Shown here: piece after piece, positions 1 through 6,855 of the stretch
How positions within the stretch are numbered: position 1 is the first letter of the stretch
How the letters are laid out: every line of letters begins with the position of its first letter
NCBI RefSeq assembly: GCF_001418015.1
Contig: NZ_LIQG01000021.1
Span: forward strand, 1-36,663
DNA length: 36,663 nucleotides
From: Lacinutrix mariniflava
Lineage (GTDB): Bacteria > Bacteroidota > Bacteroidia > Flavobacteriales > Flavobacteriaceae
Direction: 5' to 3'
Position numbers and translations under genes: made by a program
The notes under the pieces: model-generated
The model's input: only the letters and a program-made list of their open reading frames with translations
Database searches by the model: none
What the model was told of the DNA's origin: nothing

Positions 1-288
1 CCCTATCTATCGTAGCCATGGTGTGCCGTTACCACACCATCTAGCTAATAGAACGCATAGTCATCTTATACCGTAATCTTTAATGATATCTTGATGCCAA
101 GTCATCATACTATAAGGCATTAATCTTCGTTTCCAAAGGCTATTCCTTAGTATAAGGTAGATTCTATACGCGTTACGCACCCGTGCGCCGGTCGTCAGCA
201 ATAGCAAGCTACTCTGTTACCCCTCGACTTGCATGTGTTAAGCCTGCCGCTAGCGTTCATCCTGAGCCAGGATCAAACTCTTCATCGT
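1..288 (-). rRNA. rrs: 16S ribosomal RNA, 5' end (partial)
   Basis: Read on the minus strand, this is the beginning of a bacterial small-subunit rRNA. The universal 27F region (AGAGTTTGATCCTGGCTCAG) lies at about 262-281, followed by the conserved GCAAGTCGAGGGG and CGGGTGCGTAACGCGT segments. Position 288 corresponds to E. coli 16S nucleotide 1 by alignment of the GAAGAGTTTG motif, so the 5' end is good to a few bases. The gene continues beyond the window edge. It is transcribed leftwards, away from thrS. Confidence 0.97.
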
Positions 289-367
289 TAAATTTTTAAG
301 TGTTGCCACTAATATGCTTAACAACCAAAGAAATTAATTAGTACTCGAATGGTTTATTCTCTTGTTT

Positions 368-393
368 GTTTATAACCGTTTCCAGTTATAAAC
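368..393 (-). other. Inverted repeat in the 16S leader
   Basis: GTTTATAAC (368-376) and GTTATAAAC (385-393) form a perfect 9-bp stem around an 8-nt loop, between the nearest rRNA promoter and the 16S gene. It would be part of the transcribed rRNA leader. No T-run follows it, so a processing or leader-folding role is more likely than termination. The function is inferred only from position. Confidence 0.4.
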
Positions 394-472
394 TTACGCT
401 GTCAATTCAATATGTTTATGAACTTGTATTCTTATTTTTAATTTGCTAATTCGTTACCTTATTAGCGGGCTG

Positions 473-503
473 CAAATGTAAAACCCTTTTTTATTCTGTG
501 CAA
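473..503 (-). promoter_or_regulatory. rRNA promoter P1 (proximal)
   Basis: On the minus strand a TACATTTG box (revcomp of 473-480) fits the Bacteroidota -7 consensus TAnnTTTG, with TTG (revcomp of 501-503) 20 nt upstream as the -33 element. It lies about 185 nt upstream of the 16S 5' end. The bases after the box, CAGCCCGCT, resemble those after the other two boxes in this leader. Confidence 0.75.
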
Positions 504-610
504 TGTTTTTTTGTTTTTATTTTAAAAACTTTGAAGCTTTTAAAACTCTAAAAAAAACATCTAATGTCACTGAACTTTTTCGCTCTAAATTTTAACGTTT
601 TTAGCGGCTG

Positions 611-618
611 CAAACTTA
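611..618 (-). promoter_or_regulatory. rRNA promoter P2 (-7 box only)
   Basis: TAAGTTTG (minus strand, 611-618) matches TAnnTTTG and is followed by CAGCCGCT, as in P3. No TTG is visible at the expected -33 distance, so this is the weakest of the three tandem boxes. Confidence 0.5.
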
Positions 619-734
619 CAACCTTTATTTTATATAAAAAGCTTTTTTTGAAAGTTTTTTATATTTTTATTTTCGCCTTGTTTTAGAACTTCGCTTTTTG
701 TTATTGTCTGTGTGACTACAACGCTAAGCGGCTG

Positions 735-764
735 CAAATGTACAACTGATTTTCAACCTGACAA
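735..764 (-). promoter_or_regulatory. rRNA promoter P3 (distal)
   Basis: TACATTTG (minus strand, 735-742) with TTG (762-764) 19 nt upstream matches the Bacteroidota promoter consensus. The downstream CAGCCGCTTAGCG matches the other tandem boxes. It would give the longest rRNA leader, about 450 nt. Confidence 0.75.
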
Positions 765-981
765 GCTTTATTTTAATCTTTTTTTAAGTTTATTTTTAGA
801 TTGTTTTAGAAAAGCTTCTAATCAAGGTGTTACGTGTTGATTTTATTACTGTTATTTTTGTCTTGTTTGTCCTTATTATATATACCATATTTAGACTAAC
901 TTTTAAGGTTGTACTTCTACTCTATTGCAAACCATAGATAATCATTGTTTATTCTGTAAAAAAGACAACTTAATAAATAAT

Positions 982-1061
982 GCGTTAGGGATTGAAACGG
1001 CATCCTTTTTTCTTTTTTGAAAAAAGATATAGTGTAAAGCCCGACCTTTAGGTAACGCCCA
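982..1061 (+). ncRNA. Conserved structured intergenic element, copy 1 (Flavo-1-like candidate)
   Basis: An 80-nt element opens with GCGTTAGGGATTGAAACGG and closes with AAGCCCGACCTTTAGGTAACG. GCGTTA pairs perfectly with the terminal TAACGC. ACC-TTTA-GGT forms a small hairpin near the 3' end. The centre is a long hairpin of ATCC-T6-C against GAAAAAAGAT with one bulged base. A second copy with the same flanks but a different central arm lies at 33771-33858. Both precede housekeeping genes on the plus strand. The pattern resembles a recurrent Bacteroidota intergenic RNA such as the Flavo-1 motif; that name is from memory and unverified. It lies upstream of the thrS promoter, so it is not part of that leader. 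Confidence 0.6.
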
Positions 1062-1093
1062 ACAGATTAATGAATATAATTTGTGGATATGTA

Positions 1094-1124
1094 TTGTTTG
1101 TGTGTTTATAACCTATTATCTTTG
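1094..1124 (+). promoter_or_regulatory. thrS operon promoter
   Basis: TTG (1094-1096), a 20-nt spacer and TATCTTTG (1117-1124) match the Bacteroidota consensus. Transcription would start near 1131, leaving a short leader of roughly 16 nt before the thrS ATG. A long T-box-like leader is therefore not expected. Confidence 0.7.
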
Positions 1125-1146
1125 TTAACTGAATTTAAATTTATAT

Positions 1147-3081
1147 ATGATACAGATTACTTTACCAGATGGGAGTGTTAAATCGTTAGAAGCGAACTCG
1201 ACTCCTATGGATGTTGCTAAAAGCATAAGCGAAGGTTTTGCTAGAAATGTTATTTCTGCAAAATTTAATGGACAAACCGTTGAAACCGTTACTCCTTTAA
1301 CAACCGATGGTTCTATAGTATTATATACCTGGAATGATGATGAAGGGAAAACTGCTTTTTGGCATTCTAGTGCTCATGTTTTGGCACAGGCTGTTCAGGA
1401 ATTGTATCCTAATGCTAAATTAACGATTGGGCCTGCGATTGATCGTGGTTTTTATTATGATGTGGATTTTGGTGATGCTGTGTTGTCTGATAAGGATTTT
1501 ACAACGATTGAAAAGAAAATGCTTGAGATTGCTCGTGGAAAACACGACTTTAAAATGAGAAGCGCATCTAAGGCTGAAGCTTTAGAGTTATATAAAGACA
1601 ATGCGTTTAAGACTGAATTGATTGAGAATTTAGAGGATGGCACTATTACTTTTTGTGACCACTCTACTTTTACAGATTTATGTCGTGGTGGACATATACC
1701 GAATACTGGCATTATTAAGGCTCCTAAAATACTCTCGGTAGCTGGTGCTTATTGGCGAGGTGATGAAACAAAGCCGCAATTAACGCGTATTTATGGGATT
1801 GCTTTTCCGAAACAAAAGGAATTAACTGAATATTTAGCTTTATTAGAAGAAGCTAAAAAGCGTGACCATAGAAAACTTGGTAAGGAGCTAGAGTTATTTA
1901 CATTTTCGCAAAAGGTTGGTGCTGGATTACCGTTATGGTTACCTAAAGGTGCTGCCTTACGTGAGCGTTTAGAGAATTTTTTGAAAGCTGCACAGAAAAA
2001 AGCAGGTTACGAAATGGTAATGACTCCACATATTGGACAAAAGGAACTTTATGTTACTTCTGGACATTATGCTAAATATGGTGAGGATAGTTTTCAAAGC
2101 ATAAAGACACCTAAAGATGATGAAGAGTTTTTATTAAAACCTATGAATTGCCCACACCATTGTGAAATATATAACGCAATGCAATGGTCTTACAAAGATT
2201 TACCTAAACGATTTGCTGAGTTTGGTACTGTTTATAGGTATGAGCAAAGTGGTGAATTACATGGATTAACGCGTGTTCGTGGTTTTACTCAAGATGATGC
2301 GCATATCTTTTGTACTCCTGATCAATTAGATCAAGAGTTTAAAAATGTTATAGATTTAGTACTTTACGTTTTTGGTTCTTTAGGTTTTGAAAATTTTACA
2401 GCACAGGTTTCTTTAAGGGATCCGGAGGCGCCAGAAAAATACATTGGTAGTCTTGAAAATTGGGATAAAGCTGAGCAAGCTATTATTAGTGCTGCTAAAG
2501 ACAAAGGTTTAAATTATGTTATTGAAACTGGTGAAGCAGCTTTTTATGGTCCTAAATTAGACTTTATGGTTAAGGATGCTTTAGGTCGAAAATGGCAACT
2601 TGGAACAATACAGGTTGATTATAATTTACCAGAACGTTTTGAATTGACTTATAAAGGAAGTGATAATGAGTTGCATAGACCTATAATGATACACCGTGCT
2701 CCTTTTGGTAGTATGGAACGTTTTATAGCTATTTTATTAGAACATACTGGTGGTAATTTTCCACTTTGGCTAATGCCAAATCAAGTTTCTATATTAACTC
2801 TTAGTGAGAAATATGAGAAATACGGTGAAAAAGTTTTAAATTTGCTAGAAAAACACGAAATTCGCGCTCTTGTAGATAATAGAAGTGAGACTATTGGTAA
2901 AAAAATTAGAGAGGCCGAAATGAAGAAGACGCCTTATATGATTATCATAGGAGAGAATGAAGAGAAAGAAAACAAGATATCTGTTAGACAACATGGAGGA
3001 GAAGATTTAGGCACGATTAGTGTAGAAGAGTTCTCAAAGATTGTTGATATAGAAATAAATAAGACATTAAAACAATTTTAA
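1147..3081 (+). CDS. thrS: Threonine--tRNA ligase
   Basis: The cytoplasmic class II aminoacyl-tRNA synthetase that charges tRNA-Thr with threonine using ATP. At 644 residues it has the usual bacterial length. An N-terminal TGS domain (about 1-61) is followed by the HxxxH editing domain ([11 protein letters not shown] near residue 75) and its SAD part, then the class II catalytic core. The zinc-ligand segments are visible: [10 protein letters not shown] near 334, DDAHIF near 384 and [12 protein letters not shown] near 517. A C-terminal anticodon-binding domain ends the protein. The ATG at 1147 is well placed behind the promoter at 1094-1124. It leads the translation operon with infC, rpmI and rplT, a linkage common in bacteria. 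Confidence 0.98.
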   Translation: MIQITLPDGSVKSLEANSTPMDVAKSISEGFARNVISAKFNGQTVETVTPLTTDGSIVLYTWNDDEGKTAFWHSSAHVLAQAVQELYPNAKLTIGPAIDRGFYYDVDFGDAVLSDKDFTTIEKKMLEIARGKHDFKMRSASKAEALELYKDNAFKTELIENLEDGTITFCDHSTFTDLCRGGHIPNTGIIKAPKILSVAGAYWRGDETKPQLTRIYGIAFPKQKELTEYLALLEEAKKRDHRKLGKELELFTFSQKVGAGLPLWLPKGAALRERLENFLKAAQKKAGYEMVMTPHIGQKELYVTSGHYAKYGEDSFQSIKTPKDDEEFLLKPMNCPHHCEIYNAMQWSYKDLPKRFAEFGTVYRYEQSGELHGLTRVRGFTQDDAHIFCTPDQLDQEFKNVIDLVLYVFGSLGFENFTAQVSLRDPEAPEKYIGSLENWDKAEQAIISAAKDKGLNYVIETGEAAFYGPKLDFMVKDALGRKWQLGTIQVDYNLPERFELTYKGSDNELHRPIMIHRAPFGSMERFIAILLEHTGGNFPLWLMPNQVSILTLSEKYEKYGEKVLNLLEKHEIRALVDNRSETIGKKIREAEMKKTPYMIIIGENEEKENKISVRQHGGEDLGTISVEEFSKIVDIEINKTLKQF

Positions 3082-3109
3082 TAATAATATTAACTAAAAT
3101 TTTACAGCC

Positions 3110-3661
3110 ATAGCAATTCGTAGAAAAAGATCAAGAGGTCCTTTAAGAGTCATTAAAGAAGACCAACACAGAATTAACTCGAAAATTAGAGCAGAAAGCG
3201 TGCGTCTAGTTGGAGATAATATCGAAGTTGGTATTTACACAACTAAGGAAGCCATGGTGTTTGCTGATGAACAAGAGTTAGATCTTGTTGAGATTTCACC
3301 AAAAGCGATTCCTCCGGTGTGTAAAGTAATGGATTATAAAAAGTTTCTTTACGAGCAAAAGAAACGTGATAAAGCGTTAAAGTCTAAAGCTACTAAAGTT
3401 ATTATTAAAGAAATTCGTTTTGGTCCACAAACTGATGATCATGATTATCAGTTTAAAAGAAAACACGCTGAAAAGTTTTTAAAAGAAGGTGCTAAATTAA
3501 AAGCATTTGTATTCTTTAAAGGACGTTCTATTGTGTTTAAAGAGCAAGGTCAGATCTTATTATTGCGTTTAGCGCAAGACCTAGAAGAACTTGGTAAGGT
3601 TGAACAAATGCCAAGATTGGAAGGAAAAAGAATGACTATGTTTATTGCTCCTAAAAAGTAG
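3110..3661 (+). CDS. infC: Translation initiation factor IF-3, non-ATG start
   Basis: IF-3 binds the 30S subunit, keeps it free of 50S and checks start-codon choice. Reading only from the GTG at 3200 gives 153 residues and loses the start of the N-domain. The same frame is open upstream and encodes [20 protein letters not shown] and [10 protein letters not shown], matching the N-terminus of flavobacterial IF-3. An in-frame stop at 3095-3097 limits the gene, and there is no ATG, GTG or TTG between that stop and 3200. The start must be ATA at 3110 (183 residues) or ATT at 3116. A rare start codon in infC is the known basis of IF-3 autoregulation in E. coli (AUU). The body contains [19 protein letters not shown] and the C-domain [14 protein letters not shown]. 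Family assignment is near certain; which of the two codons starts it is not. Confidence 0.93.
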   Translation: MAIRRKRSRGPLRVIKEDQHRINSKIRAESVRLVGDNIEVGIYTTKEAMVFADEQELDLVEISPKAIPPVCKVMDYKKFLYEQKKRDKALKSKATKVIIKEIRFGPQTDDHDYQFKRKHAEKFLKEGAKLKAFVFFKGRSIVFKEQGQILLLRLAQDLEELGKVEQMPRLEGKRMTMFIAPKK

Positions 3662-3727
3662 ATTACAAGCTAATACAAGGTTAGCATAACAATATTATAA
3701 GTGAAATAATTAATACTAGGAAACAAG

Positions 3728-3925
3728 ATGCCTAAAATGAAAACAAAATCTAGTGCTAAAAAGCGTTTTAAGCTTACAGGTACTGGAAAGATTAAAAGAA
3801 AGCACGCGTTCAAGAGTCATATCTTAACAAAGAAGTCTAAGAAACGTAAGCTTAAATTAACTCATGATGGTTTAGTACATAAAGCCGATGAGAACAATAT
3901 TAAAGTAATGCTACGTTTAAAGTAA
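3728..3925 (+). CDS. rpmI: 50S ribosomal protein L35
   Basis: A 65-residue, very basic protein beginning [20 protein letters not shown], the conserved L35 N-terminus, with the typical internal [14 protein letters not shown] segment. Length and sequence fit L35 of the large subunit. It lies 66 bp after infC and 107 bp before rplT in the classical infC-rpmI-rplT order and is presumably cotranscribed. Confidence 0.97.
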   Translation: MPKMKTKSSAKKRFKLTGTGKIKRKHAFKSHILTKKSKKRKLKLTHDGLVHKADENNIKVMLRLK

Positions 3926-3960
3926 CATTACCTTAATAGGTTACAAATTATTTATAAACC

Positions 3961-3980
3961 CTGGAGTTAGGCAAACTCAG
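3961..3980 (+). promoter_or_regulatory. Hairpin between rpmI and rplT
   Basis: CTGGAGTT and AACTCAG pair through seven base pairs with one bulged G around a five-base loop, in the 107-bp rpmI-rplT gap. L20 represses its own operon through leader RNA structures in several bacteria. This hairpin is a candidate site of that kind or a processing site. No T-run follows it. Confidence 0.3.
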
Positions 3981-4032
3981 ATTTAACTAAGTGTCGCATT
4001 ATTGACCGCCTACTACAAAACACATTTAAATT

Positions 4033-4377
4033 ATGCCAAGATCAGTAAATTCTGTTGCCAAAAGAGCCAGAAGAAAAAAAGTGCTTAAACAAGCAAAAGG
4101 TTACTTTGGAAGACGTAAAAACGTTTGGACAGTAGCAAAAAATGCGGTTGACAAAGCGATGCAATATTCGTACAGAGACCGTAGAGTAAAAAAGAGAACA
4201 TTTCGTGCATTATGGATCACGCGTATTAACGCTGGTGCTCGTTTACACGGTATGTCTTATTCACAATTTATGGGAAAAGTAAAAGCTAACAATATCGAAT
4301 TAAACCGTAAGGTTTTAGCTGATTTAGCGATGAACCACCCAGGTGCTTTTGAAGCAATCGTGAACAAAATTAAATAA
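4033..4377 (+). CDS. rplT: 50S ribosomal protein L20
   Basis: A 114-residue basic protein with the L20 signature: [20 protein letters not shown], then [16 protein letters not shown] and [21 protein letters not shown]20 is needed early in 50S assembly and binds 23S rRNA. The length is normal. It is the last gene of the thrS-infC-rpmI-rplT operon and is followed 48 bp later by a strong intrinsic terminator. Confidence 0.98.
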   Translation: MPRSVNSVAKRARRKKVLKQAKGYFGRRKNVWTVAKNAVDKAMQYSYRDRRVKKRTFRALWITRINAGARLHGMSYSQFMGKVKANNIELNRKVLADLAMNHPGAFEAIVNKIK

Positions 4378-4424
4378 GGGCATTTTGCCAATTGAATAAT
4401 ATCATTTCACTTATATGAGAGAGA

Positions 4425-4454
4425 GTCCAATTCGAAAGAATTGGACTTTTTTTT
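4425..4454 (+). terminator. Intrinsic terminator of the thrS-rplT operon
   Basis: GTCCAATTC-GAAA-GAATTGGAC forms a perfect 9-bp stem with a GAAA tetraloop, followed immediately by eight T residues (4447-4454). Confidence 0.95.
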
Positions 4455-4502
4455 ATATAACATTTACGTTAACTTAATGTTATTGCTAAGTCTATTTTAG
4501 TA

Positions 4503-4510
4503 AAACTAAT
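4503..4510. repeat. Left target-site duplication (AAACTAAT)
   Basis: AAACTAAT directly precedes the left inverted repeat of the insertion sequence and is repeated exactly at 5997-6004, just after the outer right inverted repeat. An 8-bp duplication is the size usual for ISL3-family elements. Confidence 0.85.
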
Positions 4511-4547
4511 GGATCAATACCAAAAGTTGTGGGATAGCAAAAAATAA

Positions 4548-4925
4548 GTGAACTTTGGATTAAAAATTTCGATGTCCTCAGAAAGATTCTTAGCTATAGC
4601 GAATTTATTACTTCCAGAAGTACTTGTAAAGTATTTTGAGATGACTAAACATTATACTAAAGGTGAAGATATTCATTTTTACTTTACCGAATTAAATAAA
4701 ACTCCAGAAGAATTTAAAAGTATTACTCTTCATTCTAAAGGCTTCTTTCCCGAAGCCACTGTTCAAGATTTTCCTATACGTGGAAAGAATGTATTTCTAC
4801 ACATAACAAGGCGTAGATGGCTGAACAAAGCTACAGGAAAAGTAGTTACAAGAGATTGGCAATTAGTAGCAAAAGGAACTAGAATAACTAGTGATTTTGC
4901 TGCTTTTTTAAAAGAACTCTATTAG
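4548..4925 (+). CDS. ISAon1-type transposase N-terminal region protein
   Basis: A 125-residue first ORF of the element, starting at GTG 4548 or possibly ATG 4572. It carries the region with LLLPEVLVKYFEMTKHY and TLHSKGFFPEATVQDFPIRG. ITRRRWLNKATGKVVTRDWQ is basic and plausibly helps DNA binding. In Bacteroidota these elements commonly have a separate short ORF of this kind before the DDE ORF. It ends at TAG 4923-4925, overlapping the open frame of the second ORF (open from 4912). Its role in binding the IS ends is inferred from the family. Confidence 0.8.
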   Translation: MNFGLKISMSSERFLAIANLLLPEVLVKYFEMTKHYTKGEDIHFYFTELNKTPEEFKSITLHSKGFFPEATVQDFPIRGKNVFLHITRRRWLNKATGKVVTRDWQLVAKGTRITSDFAAFLKELY

Positions 4926-5904
4926 TAATAACGCTTCTAACACAACAGTTATAGCTAAATTCTACGGTGTAAATTCGAGAAATTTACAAAGGCAATACAA
5001 AGATTATTTAAGTGATTTCAAGCAGTGGAATCAAAAAGTACATGCAAAGCAATGGCTACTATTTCCAAAGAATATAGGAAGCTATCTTTCGTTAGATGAA
5101 ACAGCTTTTTCAAATGGCGATTTATACACTATACTAACTAATAAAAAAGCAAAAGGTAAAAAAGGAGCTATAGTGTGTATGGTTAAAGGAACTAAAGCTG
5201 ATACTGTTATAGAAATACTCAGTAAAATTCCATTAAAACAAAGACGAAAAGTAAAAGAAGTGACCTTAGATATGGCTGGAAACATGGGATTAATAGTTAA
5301 AAAATCATTTATAGAAGCAACATTAGTTATTGATAGATTTCATGTTCAAAAGCTTGCGTTAGATGCATTACAACAGATTAGAATTAAGCATAGATGGGAT
5401 GCACTTGATGCTGAGAACAGTGCTATAGAAAAGGCAAGAAATAATAATGAAAAATATACTCCGATACTGTTTAGTAATGGAGATACACTAAAACAATTAT
5501 TGGCTAGAAGCCGCTACTTGCTATACAAATCAAATAGTAAATGGACTAAAAATCAGCAAAAAAGAGCAAAAATACTTTTTGAACATTATCCAGATTTAGA
5601 AAAAGCATATAAGCTGTGTCAAAACTTATCTTGGATATTTAATAATACTAAAGGAAAAACTTCTGCTTTAATACGTTTAGCTAAATGGGATGAAAAAGTA
5701 AGACAAGCAGCATTTAAAAGCTTCAATACCATTGCTAGAACAATGTCAATACACTATAAAAATATACTCAACTATTTTGATAACAGAAGTACTAACGCTT
5801 CTGCTGAATCTTTCAATGCTAAAATAAAAGCCTTTAGAGCACAATTTAGAGGTGTTAGAAACGTAGAATTCTTCTTATTTAGACTAACAACTATTTTTGC
5901 TTAA
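4921..5904 (+). CDS. ISL3-family DDE transposase (second ORF)
   Basis: The catalytic part of the IS transposase. The frame is open from 4912 to 5904, in +1 register to the first ORF. The first ATG is at 5173, which would remove the first catalytic Asp in SLDETAFSNG (codon 5095). Translation must therefore begin earlier, by +1 frameshifting in the 4912-4925 overlap or at a rare codon such as ATT 4921, which overlaps the first ORF's TAG. The next catalytic region is VTLDMAGNMG, followed by VIDRFHVQKLALDALQQIR and, near the C-terminus, NRSTNASAESFNAKIKAFR with the catalytic Glu. No internal stop is present. The start given here is the ATT option (327 residues) and is uncertain. Confidence 0.85.
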   Translation: MSNNASNTTVIAKFYGVNSRNLQRQYKDYLSDFKQWNQKVHAKQWLLFPKNIGSYLSLDETAFSNGDLYTILTNKKAKGKKGAIVCMVKGTKADTVIEILSKIPLKQRRKVKEVTLDMAGNMGLIVKKSFIEATLVIDRFHVQKLALDALQQIRIKHRWDALDAENSAIEKARNNNEKYTPILFSNGDTLKQLLARSRYLLYKSNSKWTKNQQKRAKILFEHYPDLEKAYKLCQNLSWIFNNTKGKTSALIRLAKWDEKVRQAAFKSFNTIARTMSIHYKNILNYFDNRSTNASAESFNAKIKAFRAQFRGVRNVEFFLFRLTTIFA

Positions 5905-5996
5905 TTTTTAAATCCCACAACTTTTGGTATTGATCCATTTAGACTAACAACTATTTTTGCTTAATTTTTAAATCCCACAACTTTTGGTATTGATCC
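5877..5996. repeat. Perfect 2 x 60-bp tandem duplication of the IS right end
   Basis: 5877-5936 and 5937-5996 are identical. Each unit contains the last transposase codons, the stop and the right inverted repeat. The target duplication follows the second copy, so the outer copy is the functional boundary or the duplication occurred after insertion. Confidence 0.95.
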
Positions 5997-6012
5997 AAAC
6001 TAATTATCTTTG
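5984..6012 (+). promoter_or_regulatory. Hybrid promoter for the HAD gene
   Basis: TATCTTTG (6005-6012) matches the -7 consensus and lies just after the target duplication. A TTG at 5984-5986, inside the IS right inverted repeat, is 18 nt upstream. The native -7 box thus appears to use a -33 element supplied by the IS. Transcription would start near 6019, which excludes the TTG at 6010 as start codon of the gene. Confidence 0.6.
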
Positions 6013-6033
6013 AGTTTAAACCAATACTTATAT

Positions 6034-6855
6034 ATGGATTTATCTAAAGTAAAACTAATTACCACAGATATGGATGGCACATTACTTAATTCTAATCATG
6101 AAGTAAGTGATGATTTTTTCGAGCTCTTTAAGCAAATAAAATCTCAAGGTATACTATTTGCTGCCGCTAGTGGTCGACCATACTATAGCATGATAGATAA
6201 ACTATCTAAGATAAAGAACGATATTATTATAGTATCTGAAAATGGTGGTCTTGGTGTAAAAAATGATGAATTATTTTTATCAAACCCTATAGACGAGAAC
6301 AACTTTAAGGAAATATCTAATTTAGTTTCTAGCATAAATGATGCTCATGCTGTTTTTTGTGCTAGAGATAAAGCTTATGTTTTGAGCGATTCGGAAATGC
6401 TATTAGAATTACTTAAAGAATATTATCCGCAATATAAAGTGGTTTCTAATTCCTTAGAGATTACTGAACCCATTTATAAGGTTGCTTTATTTCATGAGGA
6501 AAGTTCTGAGCGTTTTATTTATCCATTTGTGAAACACATTGAAAATCGTTTTAAAGTAAAAGTTAGTGCCAATCATTGGGTTGATATCTCTGAAAACAAA
6601 GCTAATAAAGGCCATGCAATTGCACTTATTCAAGAGGCATACAATATTTTACCTGAGGAGACTATTGCTTTTGGAGATTATAATAATGATATTGAAATGC
6701 TAAAATTGGCTAAGTTTAGCTTCGCTATGAAAAATGCTCATCCAGATGTTAAAGCTGTAGCTAATTTTGAAACCAAAAGCAACGACGAAAATGGTGTTGA
6801 ATATATATTGAAACAAATTATTGATGCTAAAGAAAAAGCCATTAAAGAACTCTAA
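6034..6855 (+). CDS. Cof-type HAD-IIB family hydrolase
   Basis: A cytoplasmic haloacid-dehalogenase-fold phosphatase of the Cof/YkrA type, acting on unknown sugar phosphates, phosphorylated cofactors or similar. All four HAD motifs are visible: DMDGTLLNSNH (motif I with the nucleophile and acid Asp), ASGRPYYS (motif II), the Lys region NKANKGHAI (motif III) and FGDYNNDIEML (motif IV). The IIB-type cap lies between motifs II and III. ATG 6034 gives 273 residues, typical for the family. An upstream in-frame TTG at 6010 lies inside the promoter and is rejected. The gene overlaps the end of the convergent cyclase gene by 14 bp. Confidence 0.92.
   Translation: MDLSKVKLITTDMDGTLLNSNHEVSDDFFELFKQIKSQGILFAAASGRPYYSMIDKLSKIKNDIIIVSENGGLGVKNDELFLSNPIDENNFKEISNLVSSINDAHAVFCARDKAYVLSDSEMLLELLKEYYPQYKVVSNSLEITEPIYKVALFHEESSERFIYPFVKHIENRFKVKVSANHWVDISENKANKGHAIALIQEAYNILPEETIAFGDYNNDIEMLKLAKFSFAMKNAHPDVKAVANFETKSNDENGVEYILKQIIDAKEKAIKEL

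Larger units (their letters stand above)
4511..5996 (+). mobile_element. ISL3-family (ISAon1-type) insertion sequence with a duplicated right end
   Basis: A perfect 25-bp terminal inverted repeat starts GGATCAATACCAAAAG at 4511-4535. Its complement occurs twice on the right, at 5912-5936 and 5972-5996. 8-bp target duplications AAACTAAT bound the element at 4503-4510 and 5997-6004. Inside are an N-terminal-region ORF and a DDE transposase ORF in the +1 frame. The core element is 1426 bp; the extra 60 bp is an exact tandem copy of the terminal 60 bp. The intact repeats, the target duplications and an open transposase suggest a recent and possibly active insertion between rplT and the HAD gene. 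Confidence 0.93.

Noticed and set aside
1035-1146. T-box or other long riboswitch leader for thrS
   Set aside because: The promoter at 1094-1124 leaves only about 16 nt of leader, too short for a T-box, and no T-box motif is seen.
5173-5904. Transposase starting at ATG 5173
   Set aside because: This would remove the first catalytic Asp (codon 5095) although the upstream frame is open and clearly coding.
6010-6033. TTG start extending the HAD protein by eight residues
   Set aside because: It lies inside the TATCTTTG promoter box and the extension is not conserved in character; ATG 6034 gives the normal N-terminus.
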